A stretch of DNA of 64,000 nucleotides from an uncultured Christensenella sp. (GCA_910577375.1 CAJTLT010000004.1:62001-126000); one strand, 5' to 3'. Positions 25,672 to 34,745 are shown, counted from the stretch's first letter. Numbers and translations are program-made. Notes: a model not told the origin generated them from the sequence alone.

Positions 25672-25692
25672 CGGCGCGGGGCGTTTTTTATA
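25645..25692. terminator. Terminator between convergent XRE and upp genes
   Basis: Stem with an 11-bp core (AACGCCCCGCG / CGCGGGGCGTT) followed by TTTTTT on the plus side and A-run on the other, so it can work in both directions. Its left arm overlaps the last codons of the plus-strand XRE gene. Confidence 0.8.
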
Positions 25693-25721
25693 TTATTAAT
25701 TTTTGCCTTATAGATTTAAGC

Positions 25722-26360
25722 TTATTTTGTGCCGAAAAGACGGTCTCCCGCATCGCCCAAGCCGGGGAGGATATAGCCGTTTTCGTTGAGCTGTCTGTCG
25801 AGAGTGGAAACGTAAACGGGGATATCGGGGTGGGCTTCCGCAACTTTGGAAACGCCCTCCGGCGCGCCGATTATAGCCATAAACTTTATGTTTTTACAGC
25901 CGCGTTTTTTGAGAGCGGCGAGAGCGTCGCACGCGGAGCCGCCCGTTGCAAGCATAGGGTCCACCAAAAACACCGTTTTGTTTTCTATTCCGTCGGGAAG
26001 TTTGCAATAGTATTCCTGAGGTTCGAGAGTTTCTTCGTCGCGGTACATTCCTATATGCCCGACGCGCGCCGTGGGGAACACTTTGTGAACGCCGTTAACC
26101 ATTCCGAGCCCCGCGCGGAGTATGGGCACGATTGCGACGCTTTCTTCGGGCACGCGGTATTGCGTGGTTTTTTCGAGGGGCGTTTCAACCGTTACGGGAA
26201 CGAGCTGAACGTCGCGCATGCTTTCGTAAGTCATCATAGTCGTGATTTCTTCGATAAGCTCGCGGAACTCTTTCATTCCCGTGTTTTTATCGCGCAGTAT
26301 AGAAACTTTATGTTTGATTAAAGGGTGGTCGAAAACGAAAACGTTTTTATAATTTTTCAT
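25722..26360 (-). CDS. upp: Uracil phosphoribosyltransferase
   Basis: 212 residues from ATG 26360 (ATG 26366 two codons earlier is an alternative; AGAGGA lies just before). It makes UMP from uracil and PRPP. Family motifs: VPILRAGLGMVNG (uracil-binding side), GMYRDEETLEP, the PRPP loop LVDPMLATGGSACDAL and the C-terminal ILPGLGDAGDRLFGT. Length is normal. Its start lies inside the 3' end of the uraA gene, so uptake and salvage of uracil are co-translated. No PyrR-type attenuator was recognised upstream of the pair. Confidence 0.96.
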   Translation of the reverse strand: MKNYKNVFVFDHPLIKHKVSILRDKNTGMKEFRELIEEITTMMTYESMRDVQLVPVTVETPLEKTTQYRVPEESVAIVPILRAGLGMVNGVHKVFPTARVGHIGMYRDEETLEPQEYYCKLPDGIENKTVFLVDPMLATGGSACDALAALKKRGCKNIKFMAIIGAPEGVSKVAEAHPDIPVYVSTLDRQLNENGYILPGLGDAGDRLFGTK

Positions 26361-27864
26361 CTGCATTTTCCTCTTTTGTCTGTTCTGCCAAAGGTGCGGA
26401 GTCTTCGGGCTGAGCCGCCACTTCCGCAACCGCTTCTTCTATGGTGAGCTGTTCGGCTTTGTCTTCTTTTTTGCTTTTTATATTGACGAGCAGATTTGTA
26501 AGGATACCGAGAATAAGCGCGCACGCTACTTCCGTGATAACCACGGGACCGATATTGACGACCATTCCGCCGACGCCCGCGATAAGTATAACGGAAACGA
26601 CGAAGAGATTTTTATTGTCGTTCAAATCCACTTTTTGTACCATTTTAAGACCCGACACTGCGATAAAGCCATAGAGCGCGATGCACACGCCGCCCATTAC
26701 GCACGACGGAATCGTTGCAAGGAAGGTTGTAAACGGAGCGATAAACGCGCATACGATAGCCATTCCCGCGGTTACGAGAATAGTTATGACCGACGCGTTG
26801 CCCGAAATAGCCACGCAGCCGACCGATTCGCCGTAGGTTGTGTTGGGGCATCCGCCGAAAACAGCGCCCGCCATAGAGCCAATACCGTCGCCGAGGAGCG
26901 TTCTCGAAAGCCCGGGGTCGGTAAGCAAATCCTGCTCTATTATGGAAGAAATATTTTTATGGTCTGCAATGTGTTCCGCGAACACTACGAACGCCACGGG
27001 GATATACGCCACTGCGATAGTGCCGATATATGCGCCTATCGAACCGACAGAGCCTGCGTTCATATCGCCGATAGCGGAAATGAAAGCGAAGTCGGGATAC
27101 CACTGCATATTGTTGAACTTGTTGAAATCTATTACCCTGAGGCATTCAGCGCCTTCTATATAGCTGAAACCCGTGAAGATTGCCGCAAGCGCGTAGCCCG
27201 AAAGAATACCGATAATGAAGGGTATCATTTTCATAAGCTTTTTGCCGTAAACCGAGCAAACGATTGTAACCGCAAGGGTTGTAATACCGCAAAGCAAAGC
27301 GATATAGGGCGAGCAAAGCATTTGCGAGGAGTTTACGAGCAAGGTTTGAGAACCCGTTACGGTTTCGACAACCTGTTCCACCGTAGTATCGACAAAGACG
27401 TTGCCCTTCATTAAATCGCCGACTGCGTTGCCCGCAAGCGACAATCCGATAATTGCAACCGTGGGACCGATAACAACGGCGGGCATGATTTTATCTATCC
27501 ATTTAACGCCCGCGAATTTTACGATTACGGCTATGATAACGTAGACAAGACCGGCAAGCACCGCGCCGATTATCAGTCCGAGATAGCCGAGCGCCATAGA
27601 AACGCCGCCCGCAAAAGCCGTTGCCATAGAGCCGAGGAACGCGAAAGACGAACCGAGGAAAACGGGACTTTTGAACTTTGTGAACAGCAGATAAACCACC
27701 GTGCCGACGCCCGCGCCGAAAAGCGCAGCCGAGGGAGACATTCCGTTGCCGATAATCATAGGCACGGCTATGGTTGCGGCGAGAATCGCCAAAAGCTGTT
27801 GCAGCGAAAAGAGAATGAGCCGACCGATTTTGGGTCTGTCTTTTACGCCGTAAATCATTTGCAT
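26347..27864 (-). CDS. uraA: Uracil/xanthine permease, NCS2 family (UraA type)
   Basis: 505 residues from ATG 27864, which has AGAGGA eight bases upstream; the longer open frame covers the promoter region and is not used. About 12-14 transmembrane segments; NCS2 blocks include QQLLAILAATIAVPMIIG near the N-terminus, the motif region PVAFVVFAEHIADHKNISSII and GGCPNTTYGESVGCVAISG. It should bring uracil into the cell by proton symport for the downstream upp enzyme. The hydrophilic C-terminal tail of about 45 residues is acidic. Uracil rather than xanthine is inferred from the overlap with upp. Confidence 0.93.
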   Translation of the reverse strand: MQMIYGVKDRPKIGRLILFSLQQLLAILAATIAVPMIIGNGMSPSAALFGAGVGTVVYLLFTKFKSPVFLGSSFAFLGSMATAFAGGVSMALGYLGLIIGAVLAGLVYVIIAVIVKFAGVKWIDKIMPAVVIGPTVAIIGLSLAGNAVGDLMKGNVFVDTTVEQVVETVTGSQTLLVNSSQMLCSPYIALLCGITTLAVTIVCSVYGKKLMKMIPFIIGILSGYALAAIFTGFSYIEGAECLRVIDFNKFNNMQWYPDFAFISAIGDMNAGSVGSIGAYIGTIAVAYIPVAFVVFAEHIADHKNISSIIEQDLLTDPGLSRTLLGDGIGSMAGAVFGGCPNTTYGESVGCVAISGNASVITILVTAGMAIVCAFIAPFTTFLATIPSCVMGGVCIALYGFIAVSGLKMVQKVDLNDNKNLFVVSVILIAGVGGMVVNIGPVVITEVACALILGILTNLLVNIKSKKEDKAEQLTIEEAVAEVAAQPEDSAPLAEQTKEENADEKL

Positions 27865-27935
27865 TTTTTTATCCTCTCTTGTAATTACTGTGTGCAAAAA
27901 CCGAAACGAAAACGCATTTTTGCCTAACCTTATAT

Positions 27936-27964
27936 ATTGTAACACGGCGCAAACCAAAATGCAA
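27936..27964 (-). promoter_or_regulatory. Promoter of uraA-upp
   Basis: On the minus strand TTGCAT (27964-27959), 17 bases, TACAAT (27941-27936). It predicts a leader of about 65 bases before ATG 27864. The leader contains GCAAAAA and TTTTTGC stretches that can pair, but no known pyrimidine attenuator is evident. Confidence 0.65.
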
Positions 27965-27976
27965 CGGTAAGTTATA

Positions 27977-28008
27977 AAAAAACCGTACGGCGTTTGCCGT
28001 ACGGTTTC
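27977..28008 (-). terminator. Terminator downstream of the ROK-like fragment
   Basis: Perfect 11-bp stem AACCGTACGGC / GCCGTACGGTT with a four-base loop, followed on the minus strand by seven T. Confidence 0.85.
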
Positions 28009-28057
28009 CTCCGCGCACAAAAGGGAATTATGCGCGGCATTAAGGAGTAAAAGCTTA

Positions 28058-28408
28058 TTAATTTGACACGCTGACGCGCAGACCCGTTTTTTCCGAAACG
28101 GATTTTGCAACGGGATAATAATCAAAGCCGAGTTCTTCGCAACAAACCACGCCCCGCTCGCTTTCTACCTGACCGAGGCATTTTATTTCAACGCAACGGA
28201 TATCCGACTTAAGCCAGCCTATACAGTTAATGAGGCTGTTGATAAGCCCGACGGTTTCCCTAATCAGCGTATCGCCCAAACCCGAAAGGGCGGACTTTTT
28301 TTCGCAAAGGACAGTGCCGTCGCCGCGGATTAACGCTCCGTTTATTTCACGTGAAGTTATTTCGACTTTTATAATTTTTTTAACCTTGTTGCACGCGTCG
28401 CTAATCAT
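28058..28408 (-). CDS. ROK-family N-terminal half only (truncated sugar kinase/repressor-like protein)
   Basis: 116 residues matching by eye the first domain of ROK proteins: KVEITSREINGALIRGDGTVLCEKK corresponds to the IDIGGTxxxxGLVDxxG start, DIRCVEIKCLGQVESERGVVCCEELGF to the GIGVPGPVDxxxGVVxxxxNLGW block and VAKSVSEKTGLRVSVSN to the LxxxTGLPVxVxND end. The Gly-rich phosphate loop is lost (EITSREI instead of DIGGTNI), and the frame stops where the catalytic DxGxG half would begin, so it cannot be a kinase. Either a decayed gene or a separately functioning lobe. The ribosome binding site is poor (AAGGAA 15 bases upstream). A terminator follows. Confidence 0.65.
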   Translation of the reverse strand: MISDACNKVKKIIKVEITSREINGALIRGDGTVLCEKKSALSGLGDTLIRETVGLINSLINCIGWLKSDIRCVEIKCLGQVESERGVVCCEELGFDYYPVAKSVSEKTGLRVSVSN

Positions 28409-28496
28409 AATGTTTTAAGGTTTCCTTTGAAAATATGGCGAACGACTGAGCATCCGCCATAAATTCTAAAGGAGAAAAGTTTGTAATAGAGTTAAA

Positions 28497-31400
28497 TTAC
28501 TCTGTTTTGTTTTCTTCGTCAACTACCGGACCTTCGGGTTCTCCGCTTGCGGTTTCGGGAGCGTTTGCGAGTTGCTTTTCTTTTTTATAACGCTGAAGAA
28601 TTGCAAGCACGCCCCACGTTGTCAAGCCGACAGTGATGACTTCTACCGCTATAATAATGAGATTATAGTAAGCGAAAGGCAAATCTGCAACTTCCACGCC
28701 GTGGATGATTCCGTTCATTGCGTTGGAGTTAACCGTGGTATACAATACGTGCTTCATAGCCTGACGAGCGAAGTATTGCGAAGCCTTGTTGTTGATATTA
28801 ACGAAAACGCCTGAGCCGTAAGCGGTAAGCTTGATATCGCCGCCCGCGCGGATGCACTGTTCGGTATCCATAACGCCGCCCTGGTCATAGTCGGTTATAA
28901 CGGTGCCGTTGAAGCCCCATTCGTTACGGAGAACGCCGGTAATGAGGTTATAGTTACCGCCTGCCCAAACGCAACCGATTCTGTTGAACGCCGTCATAAC
29001 GCCCATAACTGCGGGGATTTCAACTTCTTTCTTGGTGAATTCGCCCGTTTCTTCGTTGTATTCCTGCACCATAATTTTGGTGTTTCCGCGTTCTTCGATG
29101 CAGGTCTGGAAGGGTTTAAGATAAATTTCACGGATTGCCTGTTCGTTGGAGAACGTTGCAACGTGGCTGCGGTGGTCTTCCTGGTCGTTAAGAGCGAAGT
29201 GCTTGATGTAAGCGTAAACGCCCTTTTCCGCGCAAGCTACGGCAGCTTCAAGCGCAAGCTCGCCGCTCATAAAGCCGTCTTCGGAATAATATTCGAAGTT
29301 ACGTCCTGCGAAAGGAGTTCTGTGAATGTTCATAGCGGGAGCATACCAGCCGGAAATGATTCCTTTATAGTTATGCTTGCCCCAAGAACCGTCTGCAGCA
29401 AGTCCGTCTTCGCCTACATAGTAGCCGTGGAGACGGGAGTTTTCTCTATCCCAGCTTGCAGCAAGGTTAGCCGCGCAGGGATAAGTGATTGAATAAGGTT
29501 CGTGAGTTACGCCGCCTTCGTTAAGTCCGGAAGGACCGTCGAAGTCTATAGCTCTGGGTTTGCCGATGCTCTTTGCGTTGAGAGTCTGATAACCGCCTTT
29601 TTCAATTATGCTCTTCATTTCAGCGGTGTCCATTTGGTCGATGAGCTTATCCCAAGCGCCGCTCTTTTCAAGTTCGTCGTAATCTTTGCCGCGGTAGTCG
29701 ATAAGTTCAAGCTCGCCCGCCTGTTTGTACTGACCCGCTTTTTCAGCCGCTTCTTCATCGGTCATGGGATTCATAGAATCCTTTGCCTTTATCGCGTTTT
29801 TAACGCTATCGGAAACGCCGAGCTGCCATGTGTAGCCGTTCTTTTCCGAGAAAGAGCTCTTAACCTTATTGTCCTGATTTCCGTGCGTTTTGGGGAAAGT
29901 GCCTTCCCAATCGTTACGGGTAAGATATTCTTCTCTCTTGGTGAATTCGTCGTTAACAGCGTGGTCGAACTGGTTGGTAACCTGAGTGCCGTTAGCGCTC
30001 TTTGCGTAGGTTGTTTTATCTACGCCGTTGTTTTCGGTATAATTATATTCCCATTCGCCAACAAGCGCGCCGTTGCCGCCTTCAGCTTCACCCGTAGCAC
30101 CATATTTGGTTAAAACGTTTTTGGTTGCTTCGTGAGCGTCCGTAGCCGCAGTAACATAGTATTTGCCTGCTTCGAGAATGTAAGTTTTGCTTACTACGTC
30201 GTCGTAAGAGATGAAATCTTTAATGTTAAGCGTTACGGTAACGGTTTCTTCGGCATTAGCAGCCAATTCCGCAGTTTTGCCGAAACCTACAAGGGATACG
30301 GCAGATTTTTCGATGTGGTTGGTTTTGTCGTATTCGGTGTAAGGTACGTTTACATATACCTGAACAACTTCGCGTCCTGCAACCGTACCGGTGTTTTTAA
30401 CTTTAACGGAAACGTTGATATCGCCGTTTTCGTCGGGCTGGGTCATTTTAAAGTCGCTCCAAGCGAACGTGGTATAAGTTTTGCCGTAACCGAAAGGATA
30501 TTGAACTACCGTATCGTAATCATATTCACCGGCTTCGCCCTGACCAAGAACTTTATCAAAGTATCTGGTTTCATAATATTTGTAGCCTACGTAAATACCT
30601 TCGTCGTAGAACAAGCCTTCGCCGACGTTCTGTCCGCCGTTGGTAAGAACGATGTCGCCCATGTTCTGCATTGCGGGAGAAGAGAACGCATCGTAAGCGA
30701 AAGTATCAACAAGGTGACCGGAAGGATTAATTTTGCCGCTGAAAACGTCCGCAATGGAACGGCAGGTATCGCCGCCCGCACCGGGAGCCCACAGAACCGT
30801 CGAAATGTTTTCATAATCTTTAACCCAGCCAAGCTCGAAAGCGTTGTTGGTGTTAACAACTATGATAACGTTGTCGAAATTCTCGTTAAGGTAATTAATA
30901 ACGCCGAGTTCAACGGAATCGGGTTCAAGATAGTGTTTGGGTTTATCTTCTTCAATCTTAGTCCAGTCGCCCATATATCTGCCGAGGTCTCTGCCTTCGC
31001 CGCCAGTACGAGCAATGAAGAATACGGGCGTAGTGCCCGCTGCTTCCGTTTTTGCGTCCGCAGGGATTTTATCCAAAGGAGCTTCGTTAATGGACCAGTC
31101 TTCAGCGCCGCCGTAGCTTATAGCACCGCCGCCGCGCTTATATGTATTGTGGTTATCGGAATAGAACTTCCACAACTTTTCATTGATAGAAAAGCCCTGC
31201 TCGGTGAGAGCGGTTTTCATATCGCTGGAAATGGTGCTGACGCCCGAACCCGTGCCGCCTGCAAGCAAATCAACGGATGAAGCGGAGAAAAGGCTGAGTT
31301 TGGAATCTTTTGCCAAAGGAAGCCCTTTGCCGTTATCTTCTTTGTTATAAAGAAGAACAAAGCCTTCCGCGCCCGCTTTACGGGTATAAGCCTGCTCGTC

Positions 31401-31634
31401 CTCGTGGAGCTTTGCAGAGCTTTCATAGTCTTTTTTATAATAAGTTGCGTCTACGCCGTCGGTGTCCCCTGAAGGCGCGTTTGTTGCAGCTTCGCCGAAT
31501 ATATCGCGGAATACAAGGTCATACTGGACCACGGATACTATGGGAAGCACGATTGCTATTATCCACAGAACCGCAAGGCCGGCAACGATAAGCCCCATAA
31601 ACCAGCGGAAATTCAGTTTTTTTCTATTTTTCAT
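28497..31634 (-). CDS. Membrane-anchored GH3 glycosidase with inverted domain order
   Basis: 1045 residues. An N-terminal transmembrane segment (about 10-35) leads out of the cell. Residues about 80-390 match the GH3 C-terminal domain (GAEGFVLLYN..., APGAGGDTCRSIADVFSGKINPSGHL), about 400-505 the Fn3-like GH3 domain (VKNTGTVAGREVVQVYV), and about 690-960 the GH3 N-terminal catalytic barrel (DGPSGLNEGG, YIKHFALNDQE, nucleophile Asp915 in VITDYDQGG). The usual order is the reverse. A second transmembrane segment (about 990-1013) and a charged tail follow, so both ends seem anchored. ATGGAGGAATTC gives a good ribosome binding site. GH3 enzymes are mainly beta-glucosidases or beta-xylosidases; the substrate here is open. 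It is downstream of the esterase and CBM lipoprotein. Confidence 0.9.
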   Translation of the reverse strand: MKNRKKLNFRWFMGLIVAGLAVLWIIAIVLPIVSVVQYDLVFRDIFGEAATNAPSGDTDGVDATYYKKDYESSAKLHEDEQAYTRKAGAEGFVLLYNKEDNGKGLPLAKDSKLSLFSASSVDLLAGGTGSGVSTISSDMKTALTEQGFSINEKLWKFYSDNHNTYKRGGGAISYGGAEDWSINEAPLDKIPADAKTEAAGTTPVFFIARTGGEGRDLGRYMGDWTKIEEDKPKHYLEPDSVELGVINYLNENFDNVIIVVNTNNAFELGWVKDYENISTVLWAPGAGGDTCRSIADVFSGKINPSGHLVDTFAYDAFSSPAMQNMGDIVLTNGGQNVGEGLFYDEGIYVGYKYYETRYFDKVLGQGEAGEYDYDTVVQYPFGYGKTYTTFAWSDFKMTQPDENGDINVSVKVKNTGTVAGREVVQVYVNVPYTEYDKTNHIEKSAVSLVGFGKTAELAANAEETVTVTLNIKDFISYDDVVSKTYILEAGKYYVTAATDAHEATKNVLTKYGATGEAEGGNGALVGEWEYNYTENNGVDKTTYAKSANGTQVTNQFDHAVNDEFTKREEYLTRNDWEGTFPKTHGNQDNKVKSSFSEKNGYTWQLGVSDSVKNAIKAKDSMNPMTDEEAAEKAGQYKQAGELELIDYRGKDYDELEKSGAWDKLIDQMDTAEMKSIIEKGGYQTLNAKSIGKPRAIDFDGPSGLNEGGVTHEPYSITYPCAANLAASWDRENSRLHGYYVGEDGLAADGSWGKHNYKGIISGWYAPAMNIHRTPFAGRNFEYYSEDGFMSGELALEAAVACAEKGVYAYIKHFALNDQEDHRSHVATFSNEQAIREIYLKPFQTCIEERGNTKIMVQEYNEETGEFTKKEVEIPAVMGVMTAFNRIGCVWAGGNYNLITGVLRNEWGFNGTVITDYDQGGVMDTEQCIRAGGDIKLTAYGSGVFVNINNKASQYFARQAMKHVLYTTVNSNAMNGIIHGVEVADLPFAYYNLIIIAVEVITVGLTTWGVLAILQRYKKEKQLANAPETASGEPEGPVVDEENKTE

Positions 31635-31748
31635 AGAATTCCTCCATATTTTTTTTAAATTAAAAATTTACAGCCCCGCCGCCGTGATGCGCGGCGGAGC
31701 CGTTTTTTAATGCGCTACGGATAGCGAACTAAAAATGCGTTGGGGTTT

Positions 31749-32396
31749 TTACTTAAGCTCAGCGGGAGCTTTGATAACGATTTTATCTACGTTAAGACCT
31801 GCGGAGTTCTGACCTTCAACGTTTGCAACGATTTCGAATACGATGGTGTTTTCGCCTTCCTTAAGGTCGATTATAGCGGTAGCTTTACCAAGGTCCCACC
31901 ACGCGCCGGGCTCTTGCATACCAGACCAATCTGCCCATTTCGCACCGGGAAGTTTACCTTTGAGGTCAGCTTCCGTATCGTTGCAGGTAAGTTTGTAAGC
32001 TTCGGTTGCAGCCATATCTATTTCAACAAGTCCTACCGAGTTATCTTCCTGATTAAAGAACATTACGGAAGAAGCCGCCCAGAAAGTAAGTTCAGCTTTG
32101 CAAGCCGACGACGCAGTAACCGTCCAGGTGATGGACTGACCTGCGCTGTTGAAGTTTTCAACGCCTACAACGGTGTCGTCTGCAAGTTCGCCGTAAACTT
32201 TATAAGCCGAAGGATTGGAAACGCTTGCAGAACCGGGGGTCGTACCCATTACCAAGCCCTGACCAGCCAACTCTGCTGCTTCAGCTTCGAAAGTATATTC
32301 TTCACCGCTTATGCCACAGCCTGCGAGTGCGAATGCGCCCAACGTTACGGAAAGCGCGCCGGCAGCGATAGCCGCCATAGTCTTTTTAAATTTCAT
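31749..32396 (-). CDS. CBM6/CBM35-like lipoprotein
   Basis: 215 residues with lipobox LAGC (Cys27). The mature part is a single carbohydrate-binding-type jelly roll starting EYTFEAEAAEL and ending IDLKEGENTIVFEIVANVEGQNSAGLNVDKIVI, the usual edge strands of CBM6/35 modules. It has no catalytic domain. A related module forms the C-terminus of the neighbouring esterase (LKKGSNVIELLAVNKDIGLNIDKIVI), so the two probably arose by duplication and bind the same polymer. AGGAGA precedes the ATG. It lies between esterase and GH3 genes in the same orientation and likely keeps substrate close to the membrane-tethered enzyme. Confidence 0.82.
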   Translation of the reverse strand: MKFKKTMAAIAAGALSVTLGAFALAGCGISGEEYTFEAEAAELAGQGLVMGTTPGSASVSNPSAYKVYGELADDTVVGVENFNSAGQSITWTVTASSACKAELTFWAASSVMFFNQEDNSVGLVEIDMAATEAYKLTCNDTEADLKGKLPGAKWADWSGMQEPGAWWDLGKATAIIDLKEGENTIVFEIVANVEGQNSAGLNVDKIVIKAPAELK

Positions 32397-32486
32397 GAAA
32401 TTTTCTCCTAAAAATTATAATTTTAATTATTACGGCTTTTGCGGAATAACATCACGACTTTTCCGCATAGCCGAAAGTTTTTTGTT

Positions 32487-34652
32487 TTAGCCTTGCGGTT
32501 GTCCTTGTACGGGAGGAATACGGTCCGTATTGTTAGCAGGGGCATAAGAAAGTTTTACCGTTGTGCCGCTTATAACGATTTTATCAATATTCAAACCGAT
32601 ATCTTTGTTTACAGCAAGAAGTTCTATAACATTTGAGCCTTTCTTAAGGTGAACCGTTTGGGTTGCGCCAGTGCCGAAATTGCAATAAATATCAGGGTTT
32701 TTTATTGCTTCCCAGTTAAGCCCGTCTATTCCGGGAAGAGTTCCGGTTAAAACGGCATCGGCAGAGTTAACAACAAGTTTTATGTATTCATTTTTGGAAA
32801 GGTCAACTTCTTTGAATTTCAATCCGGCGCCGGTACTCCAATCGGTTATTCCAGTCTGGTCTTGTACGGCACCCGCCGCATGAAGAGTTATTACAACGTC
32901 GCATTCTTCAGCCGCTTCGATTTTCCAAGCTAATTTAGAATCAGCCGTGAAATAACCTACATTTGTAACTTCTTCACCCTTGGTATCGGTGCCGGTGTAT
33001 TTGTTGTGAGTTTCAACCGTAGGTTTAACTTCTTCCATAGTATAGTTATCGGGGTTTTTATAAAATTCTTCCCAATAAGCAGGGTTTTGAGCTTGCGACC
33101 AGTCAATTTTATCCTGTTTAGGAACAACTTTACTGCCGTTTGTTATTTTTGCGTTTTCAGCTTCGAATTCATAAGTTTCGACGGGTTCTGCCTGTTTTAC
33201 GCCTACGGAAGCAATCCATTCCCACATATTGCCTTCTTTGGTGCATTTTTCGGGAGTGAGGTCTTCCTGGGAAGTAACCTTTTCGTTGTCGATTTCGGTT
33301 TTAACGTCGTCGTTGAACGCATAAATCCAGGACCAGTGACCGTCGTAATAACCGGGAGTTCCCCAGCCGGAAGAAGGATTAGGGTCGTCTACGCCCGTTA
33401 CATTCTTTTTATAGGTAAGGTGGATATTCTCCGCGCCAGCCTGAAGCAATCTGTAATAAAGAGGGATTGTGTATTTTTCGGGTTTAAGAGTATTGTCCGC
33501 CTCGGAAAGCAAGAACCAGATATTGAGGTCTTTAAGCTTGTTGAGCCTTTCTTCGTTGATGTTGCCGTTCATATATCCCTGACAAATAGGATAGTATGCA
33601 GCGAAGTAGTCGCCGTGCTCAAGCGCGAGGTTCATGGTCATATATCCGCCGTTGGAGCAGCCGCCGATATAAATTCTGTCCGTATCGATATCGTCGTTGT
33701 TATCAACGTAGTCGTTGATTGCCTGCCAAAGAGCTTCGGTATAGTAAGAAGTCTGAGCTTCGCCCGTAGCGTTGCCGTTTGCGGAATTGTCGCCGTAGTC
33801 TCCGTTGCCTTCCGAATCCATCCACATTGTGGGGGACTGAACCGCAAGAACGTACGCGCCTGCGCTGCCGCCCGTTTTGAAGTAGTGCTGAACGTTTGTG
33901 GAGTTATCGGAGGTGAGGGCAGTTACCTCGTTGCCCAAAAGAGCGATATCGATATCGGTGCCGCCCTCGCCGCCGCCGTGCAACCAGATTACAAGGGGAT
34001 TCTTCTGATTGTCGTTTTCAGCGCCTTGAGGCTTCCAGCTTGCGCGGGAAAGTTCTATATCGTCTTTTCCTTCTTGTTTAAGAACGAATTTATCTTTATT
34101 CCATGTAGCCGTTTGGGGAACTTTTCTATCCGCCGCGGTTACGGTGTATTCGAATTTGTCGCCGTCGAGATATTCGGTATCGCCGACTTTGATTTTGCTG
34201 TTTTTATTAACTTTAACGGTTACGGGGATGCTGTCGTTCCAAACGTTAACCTGTTTATTCTGGTCGTAATTGAAAGGGCTTGCCTCGCCGTATTTAACGC
34301 TCATTTCGATTGCAACGTATTTGGAAGCCGTGGTTACTTTGTTACCGTTTTCGTCGCAGGTATAAGCGTCGGTTATAGTGCGGTTTGTGTTAGAGTAGCC
34401 GCCCTTCATAGTTACTGCAAACGTATCTTTTGTAACGCCCGAAACGTTGCCCTTAAATTCAACAATGATTTTAGGAACTGCGGGGCCCCATTCGTAGCCC
34501 TGCACAACTATTTTTGTTTTAGCCGCGTCCATAACGACGGGAGTATGAGTTCCTCCGTTGTCTTCCGCAGGGTTGCACGCCGCAAGCGAAGCAACACAGG
34601 TAGCCGAAAGCGCGCAAGCGAGCACCGCCGAGATGATTTTCTTTCCTTTCAT
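32487..34652 (-). CDS. Esterase/alpha-beta hydrolase lipoprotein with CBM-like C-terminus
   Basis: 721 residues; lipobox LAAC (Cys26). An N-terminal Ig-like domain (about 40-175) precedes an alpha/beta hydrolase domain (about 185-470): oxyanion block LVIWLHGGGEGG (220-231) and nucleophile Ser333 in GGCSNGGYM. A His in YYDGHWSWIYAF is the likely catalytic His. Similar PHB-depolymerase/feruloyl- or acetyl-xylan-esterase-like enzymes remove acyl groups from plant polysaccharides. From about 500 a CBM6/35-like module follows (VETYEFEAENAKITNG ... NIDKIVISG), then a short Pro-rich tail. AAGGAGA precedes the ATG. It has its own promoter with two LacI-type sites and leads the esterase-CBM-GH3 gene set. 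The acyl substrate is not known. Confidence 0.85.
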   Translation of the reverse strand: MKGKKIISAVLACALSATCVASLAACNPAEDNGGTHTPVVMDAAKTKIVVQGYEWGPAVPKIIVEFKGNVSGVTKDTFAVTMKGGYSNTNRTITDAYTCDENGNKVTTASKYVAIEMSVKYGEASPFNYDQNKQVNVWNDSIPVTVKVNKNSKIKVGDTEYLDGDKFEYTVTAADRKVPQTATWNKDKFVLKQEGKDDIELSRASWKPQGAENDNQKNPLVIWLHGGGEGGTDIDIALLGNEVTALTSDNSTNVQHYFKTGGSAGAYVLAVQSPTMWMDSEGNGDYGDNSANGNATGEAQTSYYTEALWQAINDYVDNNDDIDTDRIYIGGCSNGGYMTMNLALEHGDYFAAYYPICQGYMNGNINEERLNKLKDLNIWFLLSEADNTLKPEKYTIPLYYRLLQAGAENIHLTYKKNVTGVDDPNPSSGWGTPGYYDGHWSWIYAFNDDVKTEIDNEKVTSQEDLTPEKCTKEGNMWEWIASVGVKQAEPVETYEFEAENAKITNGSKVVPKQDKIDWSQAQNPAYWEEFYKNPDNYTMEEVKPTVETHNKYTGTDTKGEEVTNVGYFTADSKLAWKIEAAEECDVVITLHAAGAVQDQTGITDWSTGAGLKFKEVDLSKNEYIKLVVNSADAVLTGTLPGIDGLNWEAIKNPDIYCNFGTGATQTVHLKKGSNVIELLAVNKDIGLNIDKIVISGTTVKLSYAPANNTDRIPPVQGQPQG

Positions 34653-34692
34653 CGAATTTCTCCTTACTAAATGAAAATTACGAACAAATAAC

Positions 34693-34706
34693 GTTAACCG
34701 TTTTCA
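34693..34706. promoter_or_regulatory. LacI-type operator just downstream of the esterase promoter
   Basis: GTTAACCGTTTTCA matches the first 11 bases of the GTTAACCGTTTAAC motif of the starch locus. With transcription expected to start near 34710, it would cover about +4 to +17, the best place for simple repression. Confidence 0.55.
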
Positions 34707-34716
34707 GTTCCTGCAA

Positions 34717-34745
34717 ATGATATATTATAAAAGGCAACGCGTCAA
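34717..34745 (-). promoter_or_regulatory. Promoter of the esterase-CBM-GH3 gene set
   Basis: On the minus strand TTGACG (34745-34740), 17 bases, TATCAT (34722-34717). The -35 lies in the loop and arm of the hairpin 34733-34755 that terminates the upstream two-component operon. Confidence 0.7.

Noticed and set aside
26635..27414. 259-codon plus-strand frame opposite uraA
   Set aside because: Antisense artefact; rich in His/Arg/Asn with no recognisable domain.
27865..27935. Possible pyrimidine attenuator or purine riboswitch in the uraA leader
   Set aside because: The leader is short (about 65 bases), without terminator or known aptamer sequences; only a weak A/T pairing is seen.
27865..28125. 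Upstream extension of uraA by 87 codons
   Set aside because: It covers a promoter and a terminator; the ATG at 27864 has a ribosome binding site.
33006..34670. 554-codon plus-strand open frame opposite the esterase
   Set aside because: Antisense of a real gene with signal peptide and catalytic motif; product lacks any family features.
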